A DNA stretch of 64,000 nucleotides from Steinernema hermaphroditum (Eukaryota > Nematoda > Chromadorea > Rhabditida > Steinernematidae), in the NCBI GenBank assembly GCA_030435675.1, contig CM059624.1, positions 2,504,769 to 2,568,768 on the forward strand, read 5' to 3'. The number at the start of each line of letters is the position of its first letter. The stretch's first letter is position 1. Shown one piece after another: positions 1 through 11,445 of this stretch. Below the pieces are notes generated by a model, which did not search any database, had not been told where the DNA came from, and saw only the letters and a list, made by a program, of their open reading frames with translations. Position numbers and translations under genes: made by a program.

Positions 1-1709
1 AGTGGGGTATAGAGCATCTTGGTCACGTGGATGACGAGAGCCCTTGTATTTTTCTTACCTTCTGGGGGAATGCTTACTCGCTCACCACTGCTGTATGGCT
101 GTTCAAGACCTCAGTACGACCTCAGATTCAAGACCTCAGATAAGACAAACAATCCTAATAGAGCCAGGATTCGAGGTATCCGATTAGACTCGGAGAGGAT
201 CCAGACTCCAGCTCCTGGCAGTCGAATGGTCTACGAGTCTCGTCTACGGCATGCCTAACGTGTTGTAATGCGCAAAAAATATAAGCGAGTCACTCGAAAG
301 CCGCGCCCGCTATGTTTGCTTTGTGAAGAAAAACTTGTGCAGGACTCAAGTTAGTCTTTCGATCACGCAGGCGGCATTTGAAAACGAAAGCCATAATCAA
401 AATATAGGAAGGAATGGCGAATAAGTGAACGAAAACTACACTCTTGAAGAGACTCATCTTTCTGTATTTTGCTTCTTTTCGTGTTTACTTTCACAGGATT
501 CAGAGTCAGTATAAAGGTCGCTGAGTGTGTTGACTTTGCACAAGAGTCGCAGAGGTCTCCGATTGAACTCAGAAATTCCAGAAAGAGGAGTTTAGGTAAA
601 CTGGCGAACAGAGACTACGGGCTAGAGGAAAGCGAAAGATTGTCGGCCTTAAAGGGCCTTAAAAACGAAGGTATTCACACATTTTGCATTTTTACAAAGT
701 CGGCTGGCAAATAGGATTAGAGGATGGATAACATATCACAACTATCGTATCATCTCGTTACTATTAATTGACTATTTGATCACTTATGTTCCCGAACCTA
801 CGGCCTTACGTTATGCAGAACGTTTGATGTAGAGAAAGAAAGAAAGTTGGCGTTGATCTTCTTCTAACTTCAACCAGAGATATGCCAGTAGATCAGCGGT
901 CTTATCAGTTTGTGCAGGAAAAAAAGAGGCGTTGGTTTCTTGAGAGAACCGTGGAATTACAGCTTCATGGTATTACAAACCTTCCGCGAGATCATTGAGT
1001 CAAGAACGACCGCTCGTTCAACTCATTCAGCGAACTTCAGAGAGAGTGGGAGCGAATGGACGACCCAATTGATCGCCACCGACAACAATCAGAACTTACA
1101 CTCGTCACAATCACCATAGATCGGGGATGTGGATTCAGTTGAGAGATTGAGATGGTCTGGATTCCGATTTCCAAGTTGCAGTCCGAACCGTCAGCTCTCA
1201 TAATCACGTCGTTAAATGCATCTAATGACTTAAATCCACGGTATTACGGTATTAGGTAACACTGATTGAAAGCTTTTTTTGACGTGTGAAGCTTTTCAGC
1301 CTCATCTACTTTCCAATCTCGAACATTTCACTTCCAATACCCACTCTGATGGAAATCGAGGAGCAATATTGTAAAGGTTGGACTAAATTGACTATTGCGT
1401 GCAAAGTAAAGCACGTTGACGTCCAGGTTTTTGAGTCTCGAGGGTTTTTTCGGTCACACATTCGGCTTTCGGACCCTATCATGTATCATTTCAACGTAAC
1501 ACTCTATAAAAACTTCATAGTTCCCACCGACTCAATTCAGATTCACCTCTATCGCGCACCCATAACTCGCCGAAATGCGCGAAACTCCCATAAAATAAAC
1601 AATAACTCACGCAACAGGAACATGATTCACACGCACTCCAGTCGCTTCCGTTATTTACTCAAACGCAGTACAAAAGCCGGCGCGCGACCCGGCCGACCTC
1701 AAACTTCCA
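1..1709. other. No gene recognised
   Basis: I see only short open frames here, without domain signatures, credible splice patterns or RNA genes. Some of it may be upstream sequence of the secreted-protein gene that starts at 1710. Confidence 0.5.
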
Positions 1710-2397
1710 ATGTGCCGCACCACCCTCATCCTCTGCATCCTCGCCGTCGCCATCTTCTTTGGCTCTTCGGCCGCTGTCGAAGAGAAGAAGGCGATCGCCA
1801 AGCGACAGACATACTATTACTATTATTACATCTGTGGCAGCTGGCCCTATCAATGGACTTCCTACTACCGTATGCCCAATTGTCGTAAGCTTAAGATAAG
1901 GATCGTATTTTAGCGTGCAACTACTACAACCCCCAACCTCAACCTCAGCCCAGCTACTGCAACAATGGCGGTTCCCCGACTGGCTATAGCTGCTACAGCG
2001 ACTATCAGTGCAACAACTACTACTCTGGGACTAGCTGCATTAACGGACAGTGCTGCACCAGAGGCGGCGTGAACCCCACCACTCAGATGCCCTCCACACT
2101 TCAGCCCGGTAACTAAGCATCAAGGAATGTTTATGGGAATGCTTTACTTAAGCCCCTCTTTGCGGAGGTCGCGAAACGAACAACGGTTACTGTAACGGTG
2201 GCATGTGCGGTGGAGCGTTTGTTTGCACTTCTCAGAATGTTTGCTGTCGATGCTCGTCTGGAGTCAGCGCAGGTAAGAAGCAGCTTGACGGCTAAGACAT
2301 AGTGATGATTATTTCAGGACCCTGTGTGAACAACAAGTGTCCTCAAGGACTTACATGCAACAGCGTCGGCCAGTGCTGTACCATTACTGTCGGTTAA
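1710..2397 (+). CDS. Secreted Tyr/Cys-rich protein with lustrin-like cysteine repeats
   Basis: Four exons are proposed: 1710-1884, 1914-2108, 2153-2272 and 2318-2397, giving 189 aa and ending in TAA. The first ~22 residues form a clear signal peptide. A KR dibasic site follows, then QTYYYYYY, a run of six tyrosines. The remainder is cysteine-rich with spaced CC pairs (INGQCC, SQNVCC, VGQCC), resembling nematode lustrin-type or similar extracellular Cys repeats. Intron 1 would be only 29 nt, which is unusually short; reading through it meets a stop. The acceptor of intron 2 is ambiguous: TTAAG at 2152 or GCGGAG at about 2167, and both keep frame. Its role is unknown; a cuticle, secreted defence or signalling peptide precursor is possible. 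The gene is supported by the signal peptide, the intron phases and the regular cysteine spacing. Confidence 0.75.
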
Positions 2398-2542
2398 ATA
2401 ATTAGATAATAATGATCACTGTGACATATATTGAGAGATTGTTATACGATAAAACACGAATATATGTATGCGACGAGGTCCAGATAAGACATGATCAAAC
2501 TACATTGTAGGTAACACGGACTATGGTGGTAACATCTGATGT

Positions 2543-2614
2543 GGGGGTATAGCTCAGTGGTAGAGCGCCCGCTTCGCATGCGGGAAGTCCGGGGTTCAAA
2601 CCCCCGTACCTCCA
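2543..2614 (+). tRNA. tRNA-Ala (anticodon CGC)
   Basis: This 72-nt cloverleaf has acceptor GGGGGTA paired with TACCTCC plus discriminator A. The D-arm carries TAGCTCAGTGGTAGAGC. The anticodon stem CCCGC/GCGGG encloses loop TTCGCAT, giving anticodon CGC. The T-arm contains GGTTCAAAC. A T-rich stretch with TTTT follows as a Pol III terminator. Confidence 0.95.
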
Positions 2615-2717
2615 AAATTTTGTTTTGTTCTTAAAAAGTCAAATTTTTTCGATTTTTTGTTTTTTTTATTGCATATCAAGGCAGTGGAAAATGAGCAACA
2701 AGAAAAAGAAAAAAATT

Positions 2718-2799
2718 CGCAGCGAGCAGGGTTCGAACCTACGCGGGCAATGCCCATTGGATTTCAAGTCCAACTCCTTAACCACTCGGACATCGCTGC
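2718..2799 (-). tRNA. tRNA-Ser (anticodon TGA)
   Basis: This is a class II tRNA of 82 nt read on the minus strand. Acceptor GCAGCGA pairs with TCGCTGC and the discriminator is G. The anticodon stem TTGGA/TCCAA encloses CTTGAAA, so the anticodon is TGA. A long variable arm (GGGCATTGCCC) and T-arm AGGTTCGAACCCT follow. A T-run lies just downstream on the minus strand. Confidence 0.95.
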
Positions 2800-3035
2800 A
2801 CTTACGCGTCGTTCATGGAATGTTATATGAGTTAACCTATCTTAAATTCCACTTTTATAATTTACTGTTCTGTTGAACGGCTATAAAACGGTTTATTCTC
2901 ACCAACATGTTCTTCCACAAAGGGGACAGCCCCCAAATGCTTATCTTCACCTTTTCCATCAATTGCCTACACCTGCTCAACTGTGGCACCCGAAACTCAA
3001 ATATAGAATTCTCTTCTCGACATAACATAACTGAT

Positions 3036-6000
3036 TTAAGAAAACGTCCAATTGGCCAAACCGTACTCGAAAGTGTCGCCGGTGAGTGGCTTCGACGGTG
3101 GCACGATGGTCATCGGGGGACGAAAGTCGTAAAGCGTCGGCGACTGCGTGATGATCAGCGCTGTTCCGATGAGGTTGACGAAAGTGAAGATAATGAGCAT
3201 GAGGCGATCGATCACCATCGCCACGTATGACCAATCTTCGGATACCTTAAAAGATGATGCATTTGCGTTTTTCGAGGCTACTTTTCCGTAAAAATGAAAG
3301 GAATTTTCCATTGTCACCCCTTATGCTTAAAGAGGAAGAACTAGGACCTGAGTAAAACCCACATTCAAGTACTGTATCGTACAAAAAGGTATAAGTTCTT
3401 AGTTCTTACCTTTCCCTCCTTGCTCTCAGCGCGGAAGTGGTCGGCGATGAAGGCGACGTTGTCGATCATGCGGCGGATGAGATCGGGATGCATGCCGCGG
3501 AGTTGGGCCAGCTGCGAGAGACGCATCTGGCCGTCGACCATTTGTGCGACGTTGAGAAAGTAGGGACTAGCACGCCTGGAGTTGGAGCCTGCGAGCGAGA
3601 AGGCCAGGTCGGACATCGAGGAGCCATCATCGGAGGCGCCGTCATCGTCCTTCGGTGGCTTGATGCAAAGGTAGCGCGGGAGAATACGGAGGAAGATGTG
3701 GTGCATCCAGCCGGGCATCGGGTGCGCGGTGCCGTCACGGCGATAGTAGTTGAGCGTGATGACGGAGAGGAGGATAGAGGCGGAGACGAGGAACATCGTG
3801 AAAAGAAGATACTTCCCGATGAGGGGGATGACCAGCGAGGTCGGCGGGATGAGTTCGATGAGGACGAGGTAGAAGACGGTCAGCGTGACGAGGATCGAAA
3901 TCGCGTAGCTGACCTTGTGCTCGCAGGCGGGGATGTAGAAGACGAACGTTGTTAGAATGGCTGCAAGACGGTACTGGTTTCGGAGAAGTAGTCTCGGTCT
4001 TACCGATGAGCATGCAGGGGATGACGAGGTTCACCGTGTAGAAGAGCGTTTTCCTCCGGAGGGCGATGTCGAAGGTGATGTCGATGTAGAACTCCTGGCC
4101 GCAGCAGCCCGGGTAGAGCTGCTCGTGGCGCATCGAGTGCAGATACATCAGATCCCATTCAAGACTTCTGAAACCTCGGACTACCTACTACAGCCTAGTG
4201 GCGTCCCTACGGATTGAAAGCCGACAGATCCATCCCGTATTCGAGGTACTGATACTCTTTTCCATGCTCGTCGAACTTCGTTTCGATGATATCGGACCTT
4301 CCACTCTACAAAGGCGGCAATATTCGATCTTCCACTGGAACCCACCGGAATCTGGCGGACATCGAGGAGGAACCCGTTGTAGGACCATCCTCCAAACTTC
4401 ATCTGGCACGACTGGCTGTCGTAAGGAAAATACTCGATGTTGATCTAGAAAACTTCTTTATAAGCCCATTCGTGAACTATTCGACCTACGGGACAGAAGG
4501 ACTTGTAGATGCTGGGCGGTTTCCACACGACGAGACCCGTGTAGTAGACGAGGGCGTCGCTCATGATCGTGATGTGCGGCTCTCCGTCGGCATTGTTGTA
4601 GAGGAGGATGTCCGGGATCCAGATCTGGTCCGAGGGAACGTGCAGCTTCTTAATGCCATTCCACTTCGATGGGTCCCAGGTCAGCTTGTAGTCATACCAT
4701 TGCTGAAAAGCTACGTCTCAGTGCCAGAATGTCGAGTGATTTCTCACCATTTCAAGCCAGAGGTTCGTCGTGAGCACCTGGTTCACTTCGTCCTAAATCG
4801 TGACTCGATTCATTAAATCATCATCATCAATCAAATTCATCAAAGCAAATAGGCGATTCAAACCTAAAGCTGATTCATTGTTTGCACCCTAAGGGCACTC
4901 CGCGCGAGAGCCTGGACGCAGCAATTGGAATCAAGGAATCAGGCGACCAGCTGCCCTCAACAAAGTTCCACTGGGCCTCTTGAAAAGTCCACCAAGGATG
5001 CACGATAGGCCAGCAAACACAATCCCAGTAGCCTCCCCAGTTCCTGGGGTCCTTCTGGGGACCCCGGGTCATGTCCTTCTAACTGTGGCGTCTCCCAAAT
5101 CCCTGCTCTCTCCATGATTATGCGCTTTGGAAACGATTCAATCAACGAATCAAATTCATCTTTCCATCAAAGCAAATGTGTAATTTAACCCTACTTCTTA
5201 TTTATTGTTTCGAAACGATGACGATGCGCAGCAGGGTCAATATCACTAATATTGGGTTGATGCATTGAAAATGAGCCCCTTGGTAAACATCCTTTATTTT
5301 TACAATATTTACTCCTGGGGTATAATTGATTGGTGCGTTGTTGAGTACATTTAGCTCTCACTCTACATCATCATTGGCGGCTTATCCGTTACATTCCTCT
5401 TGATGTTGGGGGTCTATTTTGTTTTTATGATCATTTTTTGGCACCTCGAGATGGCGAAATACGAAGTGATGTATGGACTTCCTATGGTAGCATTTGTGTG
5501 ATGGACGGTGACTGCCTTCTACCACGTACATCCTTGGTTCTTGCCTATTGAATGCACCTACCGCTGCGGTCGTCGTATATCACAGCATGGGCTAACTCAA
5601 AAAGATGGCCGTTTCGGATCACCATGTTCCATCAACTCCAGTGTTTCCAAATGGTTAAGTACTATAACAGGGAACGGGACATGCAGCAGATAGCCATCGC
5701 TCACAGCTATCATGCCCACATAGTGACTTCACGAGCTCATTTCTACTTTAAAGAAAAAGAGGCCAAATGTAGAAAAAATGGCCCTTGTATTCCTAAAAAA
5801 TACGACTCTCCGAGGCCGTGTATTTTCAAGTTGACCCCCACAAAGGCTCTCCACTTTGAGCTGTGAGACTCATGTTCGTTGTTCGTATAGAGCTCTGTTA
5901 GCTCTATCTTACTGTCATCTGTACGCGTCCGTAAATGAAGATATCAGAGAAAGCCACTGAGAATAAGGTGAAGAGGTCGAAAATTTGACCAAAACCATTT

Positions 6001-6427
6001 TTCGATTTTAAACCTCGGGTACTCTACGAACGAGGAATCCGAATGCGGGCCATAAAGTGGGCTGAAGTTGCTGATGCTAGCGGCAAATACCTTGATTAGA
6101 TTGTGTGCCTTTTTGGTAATAAATATCTACTTTCAAAAAGGCTCATTTATTATGCATCAACCCAATACATGCCGAGATTCTAGAGCCTGGAGACTCACCA
6201 CATCGATGATTCTGATGATCGAGGCTCCGAACTTCACCTGCACAGCCTCACTCGCGTTCTTCACGGGCCGCACATTCTTGTTATAGTAATAGAGGAGATC
6301 CTCATACAGTTGGTCCGCATAGCGGCTCGCTTCCACTGCGCTTGAAAGCAAGAGAATCCCTAAAGGTCGAATTTGTTTGGAAAGGACATGGGAGCCAACC
6401 TAAAATAGTCGATGTAAAGGCATTCAT
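3036..6427 (-). CDS. Nicotinic acetylcholine receptor alpha-type subunit
   Basis: Nine exons are proposed: 6427-6400, 6359-6199, 4792-4748, 4702-4490, 4444-4346, 4305-4211, 4167-4004, 3960-3410 and 3245-3036. They total 521 aa plus stop, in frame throughout. Exons 1-2 join to a hydrophobic signal peptide ending LLSSAVEA. The ligand-binding domain shows [14 protein letters not shown], the Cys-loop (FCP...[13 protein letters not shown]) and loop C with vicinal cysteines (YPGCCGQ), which marks an alpha subunit. M1 follows at [14 protein letters not shown]2 at [16 protein letters not shown]3 at [13 protein letters not shown], then a long M3-M4 loop and M4 near the C-terminus. The family forms cation channels opened by acetylcholine in muscle and neurons. 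It resembles levamisole-receptor subunits, but I cannot assign a one-to-one gene name. Intron 2 is 1.4 kb; most others are 40-46 nt. Confidence 0.93.
4793..6198 (-). other. Long intron 2 of the receptor gene
   Basis: This 1.4-kb intron separates the N-terminal exon from the rest of the receptor. I see no mobile-element termini or RNA gene in it. The part near 4870-5100 is more GC-rich and partly open on the minus strand, but its translation matches nothing I know. Confidence 0.7.
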
Positions 6428-6572
6428 CCTGGCGGTGAGGCGGTGGCCATCCGCGCCCGCACTCAGGAAAGCGTTTGGCAGCTGACAACGGCGATCGATC
6501 GATAGGGCGCTTCGATCTCGATCATATCCTCTGGGAAAGCGGCTTTTAGCGGCAGAAAGGACAACAAAAAAT

Positions 6573-6648
6573 TCGCGGCGAACAGGACTCGAACCTATGT
6601 TCATTGGATTTCATTGGTCCAACTCCTTATCCACTCGGTCATGCACAC
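6573..6648 (-). pseudogene. tRNA-Ser-like pseudogene
   Basis: The minus strand carries D-arm GACCGAGTGGATAAGG, anticodon-stem halves TTGGA and TCCAA, and T-arm AGGTTCGAGTCCTG. These align with the tRNA-Ser(TGA) gene at 2718-2799. The anticodon loop is two bases too long, the variable arm is reduced and the acceptor halves do not pair, so it is probably dead. A T-run follows. It lies about 150 bp upstream of the receptor gene's start. Confidence 0.75.
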
Positions 6649-7319
6649 TCATAACAGTGACGTTTACCATAGATGACCGCATTTGGCGACGTTCCGTTTA
6701 CGTAATGTGGCCACGGGGGCCTCTGTGGGAATTCTGTCGTCAAAGGGCTTAAGTTAATCATCGGACGTCGCGCTAATTCGGCGCGTGTGGTGCTTTTCAT
6801 TTGTCGTCGTCGCGTGGCCATCAACGTTTGGGGACTAGAGGGATGTCCCTTTCCGGCGGCGGCGATGGTCAAACATCGCCAGACAAAGCGAACTGGATTA
6901 TGAAGAAGTCGATTGATCCCCATCATGGGCCCATTTGCACATCGCGACTCTCTGTGGGCCTCTCGTCCAATTAGTGATGACCTCGTCGCCGAACGGAGGC
7001 GCGCAGCAAAATGGCCGCTCTCGCCGCCGCCGGCGATCCACTCGAACCCTTGATACGCGACCACCTGACGCCATAGCAAGATTTGTTTCACATGAACTTT
7101 TGCAAGTGAACTTACAAACCACGAAAACAAACACTTCACAGCGGTCCAGGGGCGATCGAAAAGGAGACGCTTGCGGCGTCTTTGATATTGAGTGGTTAAG
7201 TTCAAAACGAGTCACTCTGTATTCCATTCCTCTTTATATTGGAGGGCCTTTCTGTCTTGATGCTCTGTTTTATATAATCTTTATTCACAAAATGTACAGA
7301 ATTTGCGTATTTTGAACAT
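6649..7319. other. Intergenic, no gene recognised
   Basis: The stretch has a GC-rich core (about 6830-7070) with open frames on both strands. None has a recognisable motif or splice structure. It lies between the end of the pepsin homologue and the receptor gene start and may hold regulatory sequence. Confidence 0.4.
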
Positions 7320-8553
7320 TTAGCCATGGTGACAGCCAGGGACAAACAACGTATTTTGAGAAAATCCGATCCTCTTCTTCTCATAGTCGAAAGAGACACA
7401 GTAATCAGTCAGAACCTCCAGCCCAATGTACCAGTCAGGCCCAAATCCGTAGGCCTTGGAGTCTTCAAAGCTCACGACACACTTTCCATTGGGAAGAGGC
7501 TCCGCGAGATAGACATACTGAGCAGGATGAATGTTCAAGGTGCCTCCAGCCACTGAGAATTCGAGGCTCGGAAGAGTCTCAATGACCCGGCACTCCACCG
7601 TATAGGCACCGTAGAGTCCATCCCATGTGATGTTGTTCTGCGAGGTGATGTCCTGCAGGAACTTCTTCGGCATACCAATGTATTCAGTCTTCGTGTCTAT
7701 GACCACGTGGTTCCTGACGATCGTTTTGGCCGTTCCGAGCCTGGCTCCATCAATGCCGAATTGCCAATAGGCGCCAGATGTGTTCGGGAGATAAGAGGTG
7801 TTCCCGTTCTCCTTGCACAGCTCGGCTCCACCATATTCAATGATGCTCTCACAGCCGGTGAGACTGATCGCCACGGCGAACATTTTTTTATTAGTGCCTC
7901 GAAGAAAGTCCATGGGAAAAGTCGTCTCTCCCGGGTATTTCGACGCGGCAGGCCAGCCTAGGCCAATGTTACCCATGAACTTGGACGGAATGGTGCTCAC
8001 GGCGAAGGTGACGTTTTTTATCGGGTGCTCGAATGCGTCCTAAAGGTGGAAGTTCAGTAACTTGTTCCTTAGCGAAATCATGTTTTTCATAGGGAGTGTT
8101 GGCCACGCAGTAAATGCCATCGAAAGCTTATCTAGCCACTTTGTATGGAATCGACTTACCGCAATTGAATCTTCTGCTGTACGGTCGGAAACCTTCTTAA
8201 ACGTCGCCGACTTAGTGTATTGGAAACATTCTCCATCTTCGGGATTGTACGTCGAAAATGGACACAGATTCACTTGCAGATCTGCAGCAATAGTGTCCAC
8301 GACGAATTTGCCAATTTGTTTGTTTGATCCTATGGTTGTCGAGAAGGTGACATAGGCGAAGTCGCTGGGATCATGGTGATAGGGAGCCTTCGTCAGTCTC
8401 TGCCTGAACTGCACTAGATAAGCAACTTTCAACAATGATGGATATGTACTTGAGAGATGATCGATTGATGTCCAAATTAAAGCGGTTGGTAGGAGGAAGG
8501 TGAAATGAGAGGGAGAGGCAGAAGACATTGAAGAGAACGATCGACTTCAGCAT
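7320..8553 (-). CDS. Pepsin-family (A1) protein with altered catalytic motifs
   Basis: Three exons are proposed: 8553-8450, 8403-8160 and 8039-7320, giving 355 aa. The start MLKSIVLFNVFCLSLSF is a signal peptide. The fold of an A1 aspartic peptidase is visible: GKFVVDTIAADLQV at the first active site, GNIGLGWP in the N-lobe, YWQFGIDGARLG and VIDTKTEYIGMP at the second site, and GPDWYIGLEVLTDYCVSFDYEKKRIGFS near the C-terminus. The usual DTG triads are DTI and DTK: both aspartates are kept and both glycines are lost. The family cleaves peptides in lysosomes or outside the cell. The loss of both glycines suggests weak or no activity, perhaps a binding or inhibitor role; that is inference. The intron 1 acceptor TTCAG at 8404 is the one that keeps frame. 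Confidence 0.88.
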
Positions 8554-9550
8554 GATTAGAGGCGGGAATGATGTCACGCCTGTGTCTCGCCTTCTAATAA
8601 GGGCTTTCTTATCAAAATCGGTCAGCTGAGAATGTGGGCACTGAATAATAACTTCATGTAAACAAAACTGGTAGATCGGGTTCGAAATAACAGCTTGCAT
8701 TATGACGAAGTAGAATAGTCATTCAATTTGGACGCCAGGAATCCGGCTGCGTGCGATGTCATCCCGAAGGTCGCCGACGCTCTGAGGACGCCACCACTGA
8801 CGAAAACGCAACTTCTAGACCAGGGACTCATCTTTGCGAAGCATATGCGAGCTCAGAAGCGTCCGCTGTGCCGCAAACGCCCGAGAAGAAGAAGTTTCAC
8901 CGCCATTTCCGGAGATGCGCGATTCCCAGATGCCCCGTGAAGCGCGCCGTCTACGACCGGTTCGACATCAACACCACGCCAGGAATTAAGCCGTCTACAA
9001 GTGATATCCTCTGTTGTCTATTTTCGGTGTCATGCAAGGCGTAACGCCTTTGATTCATGAAGTAAAGTAAAGTAAGATCCTTATTAATAATTGCAGAGGT
9101 GGTATTCGTGCTGAGGCTTCGTGCCCGGATCCTATGCGAGTCCTTTCAGTCCGACTTGCGAAGTGTCAATCCAACCGGAGCCATCGAGTGAAACAAGTCC
9201 CCAAGGACTTGATCGAAGAGCCGATTTGCCACAATTCATTGTCGGACTCGAGATTCACAAAAGGTAGTTTTCGCACAAATTCGAGATCCTGTCTCTATTA
9301 GGACTGTTTGTCTTATCACATTATTCGAACTTTGACGTTCGAATTGAGTATTTTGGTAAACAAAACCATGCTATCATGCTCTGTCCGAGGGCAGTGTCTG
9401 GTACGGAGGCACACGGCGATAAGAAGCAGAAGTGTCAGGAAGAAAACTAGATGTAGCTGTTACTGAAAATAAATATGTACATACTACACTTGAGAACAGA
9501 ATGCAATCAAAAAATTATCTTTGTTGAGTGGGTCGCAACTGTGATTAGCA
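8554..9550 (+). other. Intergenic; possible exon remnant at 8740-9043
   Basis: A stretch near 8740-8990 is GC-rich and open in two plus-strand frames. One reads a basic segment (EKKKFHRHFRRCAIPRC) followed by VYDRFDINTTPGIK. No partner exon, domain or clear splice sites were found. I cannot decide between a degraded exon and chance. The rest shows nothing recognisable. Confidence 0.25.
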
Positions 9551-9555
9551 CTTCG

Positions 9556-9611
9556 AGTCAAGTCGAGCCGAGTCCGACTCGACTCGATTCGACTCGACTC
9601 GATGACTGGCG
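9556..9611. repeat. Short GACTC/GAGTC-rich array
   Basis: The run is made of imperfect GACTCGACTCGATTC-type units on both strands. It belongs to the same sequence class as the GAGTCC arrays at 34.0 kb and 38.4 kb and the degenerate one at 49.5 kb. Confidence 0.7.
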
Positions 9612-9782
9612 TTTTTTTGACTCGAATGCCACCCCTACTTGCAACAATATACACACTTCGTATTGCGTTGGGGTCTTGGACAGCCATCCAGTACTTCTAA
9701 GCGTGTAGGCATTCTCCGAGAATGCCTCGAACAACAGACAACGTCGGCGAATATTCGATATGATTGGAGGTTCGATGCTATG

Positions 9783-10630
9783 CGAATACTCGACAACCCT
9801 AAGATAGCGTATCACGTAGCAAGGCCAAGATAGTTCCTAGAATGCATTGTTTTCACATTTTAACACCCGTATTAATGCAAAGCGTGCTGTTACCACATTG
9901 TGCGTGGCTCAGATTGCCTGATTAATAGCTGAAAAACGAAGGCAAATCAATTCACTTCACCATGCCTCCGAGGTTTCTCTTAAATTTTCGGTAAGCACAA
10001 CCTTCACGCGTATGAAATATATCATTTTATTTCAGATTTGATTGCGTAACGAACGAGGAATAGCGTGAGATTGTTGCTGCATACGTCTCTGTACCTCCAA
10101 TTAGGGGATGTAGCCGGGCAGTACGCCCGGTTGACGCCTTCGGCCCCGTGCAACGAAAGTAACGTATTAGAAGGCATACATAATCACCAGGTTTATGTCA
10201 CCTGGAACAGGTTCCATCTTCGACAAGAGGCATCTCTAGAAATATCTCTAGGCAGCTTCTTAGTATTAGTTTCGAGGTCGAGTACCAGCACCAATCGAGC
10301 GATAAGTTGAATCATCCGAGACCACTCTAAGCTGCTGAACTGGAACTTATGTGCACAATACGCGGAGTAGAAGATGTGAATGAAGTTGGACCATCCTATA
10401 GGAGTGCCCGGACGTCTTAGAAAACCGCTTGGACTGCAGCCAAAGCTCACAGGAAAAGCCCGCAAGGAATGAGAGACGAGGCAGATCCCAATCTGATAGA
10501 TTTATTAGTCCTCCCTTACTTTGATCAAGCCTGTCAAAAGGCAGGGCTGGTACGCCCGCTCACTTCGGAAGAAGCTAACATGGCGGAGACCGCGACCCCT
10601 AAGACTGAGACGATCGGCAAAAGGACTTAA
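9783..10630 (+). repeat. Diverged duplication, copy A
   Basis: About 300 bp from 9783 align collinearly with 12933-13250, and shorter blocks at about 10308-10345 and 10430-10500 align with 14015-14045 and 14110-14190. The aligned part includes an intron that is conserved between copies. It contains the broken small-gene copy at 9962. No terminal repeats or transposase are visible, so segmental duplication or an unknown element are both possible. Confidence 0.65.
9962..10062 (+). pseudogene. Truncated copy of the small gene at 13110
   Basis: Exon 9962-9990 encodes MPPRFLLNF and is followed by an intron (GTAAGC...TTTCAG) that matches the intron of the copy at 13110. The second exon begins at 10036, but a TAG arrives after only nine codons, where the other copy continues with LHKTC. 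The third-position and conservative differences in exon 1 suggest both copies were once under protein-level constraint. Confidence 0.45.
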
Positions 10631-10651
10631 TCCTATTTATCAATTCTTTAG

Positions 10652-10875
10652 GAATCAGAGAACTCGAACAGGTTAATTCAGAGATAATGAACGCCCTCGT
10701 TTTGAATGGAATATCCATGAGTTCCATGACACTTCAAGCTGATATCAATGAAACGAACTTGGAAATTGTCGAAATTCGCGTAATCTACTTTGAGACAAAT
10801 AGGGTTTTGCAAATCCTCTCGTACTATGAAAAGCACTTGCTCAGTTGTACAGGAATTAGCTTGCGTCACATTTAG
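10652..10875 (+). CDS. Possible exon or gene remnant, function unknown
   Basis: After an acceptor-like TTCTTTAG at 10644-10651 there is an open stretch beginning IRELEQVNSEIMNALVL that runs 74 codons to a TAG. A second open frame at about 10873-11014 (VKKDLLANEQKVHSENAYAI) could be a frame-shifted continuation. The composition looks protein-coding with heptad-like leucines. No domain was recognised, no start exon was found and the joint between frames is unresolved, so it may be a decayed gene. Confidence 0.3.
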
Positions 10876-11445
10876 ACGACTAAATGTTAAGAAAGATCTG
10901 TTAGCAAATGAGCAAAAAGTTCATAGTGAGAACGCATATGCCATAGACGATGGATTTAGAAAACTCTTGGATGAGATACGGATTACAATATCTGTTAAGA
11001 ATGTTATAAGTTAATAGTTTCCTTATGTAATCATTGTAAATCGCACTACGTCTCGCGATTCCATACTGTATTCAATTTATTGTGTTTTGATAAACAAATA
11101 AATAAAGGTTTTAGAAGGCTCAGTGTAGATGTCTCTTTCGACGTTTCACATCCGGAAATCGGCATAACTGCGGGTGCGGCAGCGGAGCATCTTCTTTGTT
11201 GTGATGTGGGGAACGACCGGTCGAGCGGGGCTAATCTTTATCAAAAGTGGTGTGCCGACGGGACCACCAACAAAAGACCGCCAATTTCGAAGACCGCCTA
11301 AATGAAAGACCTCCAAAAAAACCATCAATTAAAAAGACCGCCAAAACCTCCACGAGTGCCAAAAAACGAGCGCGAAAATCTTCAACATTTTATTAAAAAC
11401 ACAGAAAATAGGACAACAAAAGGAAGGAGAGCGTAAGCTTTTTTA

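Noticed and set aside
3437..3955. 172-aa plus-strand frame opposite the acetylcholine receptor gene
   Set aside because: It is a shadow of the receptor's M2-M3 exon on the other strand; its composition (Gly/Asp/Glu-rich) is typical of antisense frames.
4875..5145. GC-rich minus-strand frames ([16 protein letters not shown]... and [14 protein letters not shown]...) in receptor intron 2
   Set aside because: Two overlapping frames look equally plausible, neither has splice sites or a recognised domain, and the receptor model does not need them.
6574..6648. Second functional tRNA-Ser
   Set aside because: The acceptor stem does not pair and the anticodon loop is enlarged, so it is listed as a pseudogene.
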